Assembly: GCF_003992255.1 (NCBI RefSeq)
Contig: NZ_RQVA01000009.1
Coordinates: 32,044 to 96,043 of the forward strand
Source of the DNA: F0422 sp003992255
GTDB lineage: Bacteria > Bacillota > Negativicutes > Veillonellales > Veillonellaceae
Reading direction: 5' to 3'
DNA length: 64,000 bases
Below the pieces are notes generated by a model, which was given only the letters and a program-made list of their open reading frames with translations, was not told the DNA's origin and did no database searches. Position 1 is the stretch's first letter, and each line of letters starts with the position of its first letter. Positions 60,197 through 64,000 of the stretch are shown one piece after another. A program made the position numbers and the translations under genes.

Positions 60197-60734
60197 TTTA
60201 GCTTAGTTATATATAGATGATACATTTTGAATAACTTTTTTGTTTCAGTTTTATTTTTTGATGCCTTCATACATATAGTATCTGATATGTAATGAAATTT
60301 GTACATCCTTATATCGTCATTTTTGTACATTCTTATGATAATATTTATATACTGTGTTAGGTATGATGGATGAAAGAGGTCTATCTATTGTATGATGTAT
60401 AGTAGATAATATACCTATGTCATGAGGAGATAGACAATAACAGTAGATATAGTGTAAAAATAGAACAAAAAAGATACTTTCATCGTACATATGGAACAGT
60501 TATCCACTAAACTGTGGATAACTTAGTGTATAACTATGGGTATAGCTTGTGAGTAGCTTGTTAATACCTTGTGTATTTTGTGTTAATAACTCTATAGTTA
60601 TCCACATTTTATACACAGAAAGTGAATAACCCTTGTATTATAAGGCTTTATTGAATCTTAATGGGTGAGAAAAAATGTTCTGTATTGTGGATATACACAT
60701 AGGATACAGATTGAATCTTATTTTAGATTTTATA

Positions 60735-60764
60735 TTGCTAGGGAGAGTACAGTTAGACTATAAT
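60735..60764 (+). promoter_or_regulatory. tRNA promoter
   Basis: TATAAT at 60759-60764, with TTGCTA 18 bases upstream (about 60735-60740), just before the tRNA. Confidence 0.6.
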
Positions 60765-60776
60765 AGATGTATACTT

Positions 60777-60853
60777 GCGTTCATAGCTCAGTAGGATAGA
60801 GCGACAGTTTCCTAAACTGCAGGTCGGGGGTTCAATTCCCTCTGGGCGCACCA
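60777..60853 (+). tRNA. tRNA-Arg (anticodon CCT)
   Basis: The acceptor stem pairs GCGTTCA with TGGGCGC (two G-U pairs). The D arm is TAGCTCAGTAGGATAGAGC, the anticodon loop TTCCTAA (anticodon CCT), and the T arm GGGGGTTCAATTCCCTC. CCA (60851-60853) is encoded. It reads AGG codons. Confidence 0.96.
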
Positions 60854-60858
60854 GATAT

Positions 60859-60899
60859 AAAAAGGAAGTTACAAGACATGGGTAACTTCCTTTTTTATG
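60859..60899 (+). terminator. Terminator after the tRNA
   Basis: AAAAAGGAAGTTAC pairs with GTAACTTCCTTTTTT. Confidence 0.92.
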
Positions 60900-61070
60900 T
60901 ATAAATTATTTCGTTTATCAATATAACTCCTTGCAGAACTAAAAACTCCAGTATTTAGTTCTATAACTATTTTTGTCAAAAATATAGGAAAGATTGAAAC
61001 CACAAAGTTGTACAAATGTGTGATATAATCAAAGCATTACATAATTTATATACTAAGGAGAATATGTAAA

Positions 61071-62558
61071 ATGATGAGAAAAAACGTAGTACTAGCGACA
61101 TTGGTTGCTTTATTGTGTACGTCAACAGTACTAGCAGAAGAGGTAAACTTAGGTAAGAATGGAGATACAAGTACAGCTTATACAGCTGGTGGTGTATCCA
61201 TTGGTAAAGGTACGATTGGATCGAAAGATAAGCGGATAAGTGCGCCCATTGGTATTGGCTATAATCACAATATCGATGCTAATTTTGGGATTGCCTTAGG
61301 ATATGGAGCAACGATTGAAAAAAGTGGAGAACAAGGGATTGTTATTGGTACTAGCTCCTATGTGGGTAAATTAACAGATGCGGAATCATTAGGGGAGGTA
61401 CCACATGATACGCCTACAAAGGTGGGGAATCAATCAGAACATGTGGTGAACGTGGATGAGTATGAACCATTAGATAAGTCAAAAGATACAAAATATACTC
61501 CAAGTATTCCAAAGGAATATAAAGAAAAAGTAGCCTTTCAATCGATGGCAATTGGTAATGATACTAGAGTCTATGGATTTGATGCCGTAGGAATTGGTAA
61601 TGGTATTCGGGCAAATGGAACGGATTCCATCGCCATTGGTAAAGCCAGCCGAGCATGGTTAGACGAGTCCATTGCCATGGGGTCCCAAGCTGTGACAGCA
61701 AGAAAAAGAAGTATCGCTCTAGGTCGGTATGCTACTACGTTGTCAGAAGATAGTATAGCCATCGGTAATCGTTCAGAAATAGGTTCTAAGGCAGATAGTA
61801 GTATGGCTCTAGGAACTTGGTCGCGTGTGAATGATAAGAATAGTGTAGCTATTGGTGTGTATTCTTCTACAGAAGGACGTGGTGCTGCTATAGACGGTAC
61901 ATCTGCTTTTTCAGGAGATGCGGTGAAAGCAGCAGAAGGTGTTGTGTCTGTAGGTACAGAGGGATACACTATGCAATTTGATAATGGTACGTTAGATATT
62001 CCAGAGATGAAACGAAGAATTGTCAATGTAGCTGGCGGTATTAAAGATACAGACGCAGTGAATGTAAAACAGTTGAAAGCTATTACAAATGCGCTAGGAT
62101 ATACACCTGAAGAAATCGAGAAAATGAATGCTGGTACGGGATCAAAACCAGAAAGCATCGTCAGCCAAGTTCATACTGTGAAAGCTATGGCAGAAGAAGC
62201 CAATGATACAGCAAAAATCGCAGGGGCCTCTGCTATTGCCTTAAGTGCTTTAAAAGCGTTGCCATATGATGGTACAGATCGGACACAAGTCATGGCTGGT
62301 ATAGGCCAATTTAAAGGCACAAAAGGTGTGGCATTAGGAATAGGTCATTATACAAATAAAGATAGATTCTATAATTTTGGACTTAGCCTTGCTGGACATA
62401 CCCTATCTTGGAATGCAGGAGCTTCTTTCAGAATCGGGAAAGATGAAAAGAAACCTATGATTTCCAACGATTATGAGATGCGTATCCAGCAGTTAGAAGA
62501 GAAAAATACTGAATTAGAACAAAAATTGAATCAGTTATTGGTGATGCAAGGAAAATAA
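61071..62558 (+). CDS. YadA-like trimeric autotransporter adhesin with a C-terminal coiled coil
   Basis: A 495-residue outer-membrane protein. It has a signal peptide (1-22), then a beta-roll head of SIAIG / SVAIG-type repeats (about 45-300), a neck (RRIVNVAGGIKDTDAVNVKQ, about 320), a short stalk, and a YadA membrane anchor (about 395-462; LKALPYDGTDRTQVMAGIGQ, GVALGIGHYTNKDRFYNFGL). After the usual end (FRIG) it continues with KDEKKPMISNDYEMRIQQLE and EKNTELEQKLNQLLVMQGK, a coiled coil that would lie in the periplasm. Most family members end at the barrel. AAGGAG lies upstream; either of two adjacent ATGs could be used. Confidence 0.9.
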   Translation: MMRKNVVLATLVALLCTSTVLAEEVNLGKNGDTSTAYTAGGVSIGKGTIGSKDKRISAPIGIGYNHNIDANFGIALGYGATIEKSGEQGIVIGTSSYVGKLTDAESLGEVPHDTPTKVGNQSEHVVNVDEYEPLDKSKDTKYTPSIPKEYKEKVAFQSMAIGNDTRVYGFDAVGIGNGIRANGTDSIAIGKASRAWLDESIAMGSQAVTARKRSIALGRYATTLSEDSIAIGNRSEIGSKADSSMALGTWSRVNDKNSVAIGVYSSTEGRGAAIDGTSAFSGDAVKAAEGVVSVGTEGYTMQFDNGTLDIPEMKRRIVNVAGGIKDTDAVNVKQLKAITNALGYTPEEIEKMNAGTGSKPESIVSQVHTVKAMAEEANDTAKIAGASAIALSALKALPYDGTDRTQVMAGIGQFKGTKGVALGIGHYTNKDRFYNFGLSLAGHTLSWNAGASFRIGKDEKKPMISNDYEMRIQQLEEKNTELEQKLNQLLVMQGK

Positions 62559-62562
62559 CATA

Positions 62563-62609
62563 AAAATAGAGGTCATAGTTATACAACGTAACAATGACCT
62601 CTATTTTTC
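62563..62609. terminator. Bidirectional terminator after the adhesin
   Basis: AAAAATAGAGGTCAT pairs with ATGACCTCTATTTTT around 17 bases; it separates two convergent genes. Confidence 0.93.
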
Positions 62610-62646
62610 TTTTCATAAGGTTATGAGAAAGACTATCATGAATATA

Positions 62647-63990
62647 TTATAGAGTTTCTTTGATTCGAGTATAGTGCTGATATAAAGAGTATATAAAGAG
62701 CACTAAAGGAATCAATAAGCAGATAGCACCAATTGTTTCTGTCATAGAATTAGGCCACATTGGAATGATAAGACCACAAGCGATGAATACACTAGATATG
62801 GTAGGAATTCTCCATATATGAGTAGGGGATAAAATAGGTTTGATAGGTGTAGTTTTCATAGGTATATGATATCGTTTCATAATCGTTAAGATGATTCCTA
62901 ATACCATACCAATGATGATGATAATATCCCAAATAGCCCATAATATTTTTAATGCCATGGAATTATGATTATGAATATGTAAGTTTATCATAGTTTTCAT
63001 TCCGGTAAAATACCAAGGAATTTCTTTTGTTGCATATTGATCGAGAGTTGAATCACTATATAAATTGGCATATACAGGCTGACCTAAAAACATGGCAGGA
63101 TCGTCATCATTTTGGCTACCTAAATAAAAGGCATAGTGATAATTGTTAAATTTTGATGGATAATCCATAGAAATAAGTTGACGATTAGGATAGGTTGATA
63201 GGATTCGTTGAATTGCTTCAGAAGGAGATAAAATTTCGGATGTATGATTAGCTAATTCTTGTGTTGCCATAGAGGCTACATTTTTTGTGTAATAATCATT
63301 AGCAATAAAAAAACCACCAATCCATACACCAGTTAGAGATAATACAATTCCCCAAACAGAAGCAATCATAGAAAATTCACGATGCAGAGCGCTGATTTGT
63401 AATCGATTTGATGTTTGTGTACTTCGTTTATAGGCGGAACTGAAAGGGCCGTATAAAAAGATACCACTAAGGATGGATAAGAAGCATATCATAGATAGAA
63501 TAGTTACAAGATAAATACCAAATTTTCCTAAGGCTAATCGAGTATGTAATTCATGAATTGTGTGTAGTGCACTTCGTACCCATGGATGTGCAGGGGTGAC
63601 ACGATGAGATTCAACAAGTGTATTAGAGCTTGGGTTATATAAGGTATAGTCTCCTCCCATACCCATTCGTGCAGGTGGGGCAGATGTGGCGGATGAATCA
63701 ATAATTCTATAGCGTAATAGGTTAGATCTATTCATGGTTGGAGAAATATTCAAAATATCTTTGGATGGATATTGTTGTTTTACTAATGCAGCACCCGCAT
63801 CTGCTGCATCAAATATAGAGGATGAGGATGGACTCATTGTCATAGTAGATGTACTATGAGAGGGTTGTCCTAAAGACCAAGCATTTAATTCATTTCTAAA
63901 TAATAATAATAAACCGGTAATGCAAAACATAAGAAAAAATATAATAGAAAAGATAGATATTCTCTTATGCCATTTGTAAAAAGTTGACAT
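62647..63990 (-). CDS. PepSY-associated TM (PiuB-like) membrane protein
   Basis: A 447-residue inner-membrane protein starting MSTFYKWHKRISIFSIIFFL, with the long periplasmic PepSY part (about 40-150 and 235-320) between helices, and LHREFSMIASVWGIVLSLTG and INLHIHNHNSMALKILWAIW, whose His residues may bind heme. Related proteins act in iron or siderophore reduction. The start lies near the window edge with only a weak GAG before it, so the promoter is outside view. Confidence 0.85.
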   Translation of the reverse strand: MSTFYKWHKRISIFSIIFFLMFCITGLLLLFRNELNAWSLGQPSHSTSTMTMSPSSSSIFDAADAGAALVKQQYPSKDILNISPTMNRSNLLRYRIIDSSATSAPPARMGMGGDYTLYNPSSNTLVESHRVTPAHPWVRSALHTIHELHTRLALGKFGIYLVTILSMICFLSILSGIFLYGPFSSAYKRSTQTSNRLQISALHREFSMIASVWGIVLSLTGVWIGGFFIANDYYTKNVASMATQELANHTSEILSPSEAIQRILSTYPNRQLISMDYPSKFNNYHYAFYLGSQNDDDPAMFLGQPVYANLYSDSTLDQYATKEIPWYFTGMKTMINLHIHNHNSMALKILWAIWDIIIIIGMVLGIILTIMKRYHIPMKTTPIKPILSPTHIWRIPTISSVFIACGLIIPMWPNSMTETIGAICLLIPLVLFIYSLYQHYTRIKETL

Positions 63991-64000
63991 ATAGTTACTC

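Larger units (their letters stand above)
60105..60776. other. Intergenic region with a second far DnaA-box cluster
   Basis: About 670 AT-rich bases with no gene. It holds a terminator at 60167, DnaA boxes TTATCCACT (60500-60508), TGTGGATAA (60513-60521) and TTATCCACA (60598-60606), and the tRNA promoter near 60759. Boxes here point both ways. Confidence 0.7.

Noticed and set aside
61571..62158. Open frame of 195 codons antisense to the adhesin
   Set aside because: It is the reverse reading of regular repeats in the adhesin head and has no ribosome binding site.

Overview
The window looks like the replication-origin region of a Veillonella-type bacterium (Negativicutes, a Gram-negative-walled branch of the Firmicutes). 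Outer-membrane proteins (an OmpH/Skp-like protein and a YadA-like adhesin) sit beside Firmicutes-type genes (ParA/ParB with the classic parS, GerW with DUF2953, DUF4446, Jag, YaaA, DciA). AT-rich DNA, a respiratory nitrate reductase, HydF and a B12-dependent methionine synthase split into two genes also fit Veillonella. The genus is an inference; no 16S gene is present.

Layout. 1-4.5 kb: the start of a secreted protein, then an accessory four-gene restriction-modification operon read leftward (C5 methyltransferase, NgoFVII-like endonuclease, HAD-family protein, HNH nuclease). 4.8-12 kb: acetyltransferase, LysE exporter, DUF2156 protein with an apparent ATT start, gyrA, and an SfsA/GIY-YIG fusion. 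12-15.4 kb: a DnaA-box cluster, a siroheme/DUF1858 protein, a partner of unknown function, a small cupin and a secreted-protein gene broken by one in-frame stop. 15.5-24.4 kb: OmpH, GerW/DUF2953, cobalamin adenosyltransferase, M23 peptidase, DUF4446, HydF, ParB and ParA, three perfect parS sites and two tandem secreted paralogues. 24.5-32.2 kb: methionine synthase and its separate activation domain, then rsmG-mnmG-mnmE. 32.2-44.3 kb: a block separating mnmE from its usual neighbours, with a par/Fst-style type I toxin-antitoxin locus, a b-type cytochrome, narGHJI, a Crp/Fnr regulator, narK, and a patch of gene wreckage (Fic and transposase remnants) holding a GC-rich cupin between 20-bp direct repeats. 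44.3-54.5 kb: jag-yidC-yidD-rnpA-rpmH, oriC, dnaA-dnaN-yaaA-recF-dciA-gyrB. 54.5-64 kb: amino-acid permease, AzlCD exporter, YbjQ protein, CNNM/CorC protein, YefM-YoeB, another DnaA-box cluster, tRNA-Arg(CCT), a YadA-like adhesin and a PepSY-TM protein.

Genes left of dnaA mostly run leftward and those to the right mostly rightward, as expected for replication starting near 47-49 kb. The most unusual signals are: a family of five hairpin-cored interspersed repeats, three of which abut stop codons; a new-looking type I toxin locus; an excess of the octamer GTGAAAGT in both orientations; the R-M operon with a palindrome at its 5' end; DnaA-box clusters far from dnaA; and a terminator with no visible promoter behind it directly before narG. 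Coordinates, motif counts and pairings were worked out by eye; no database search or folding program was run.
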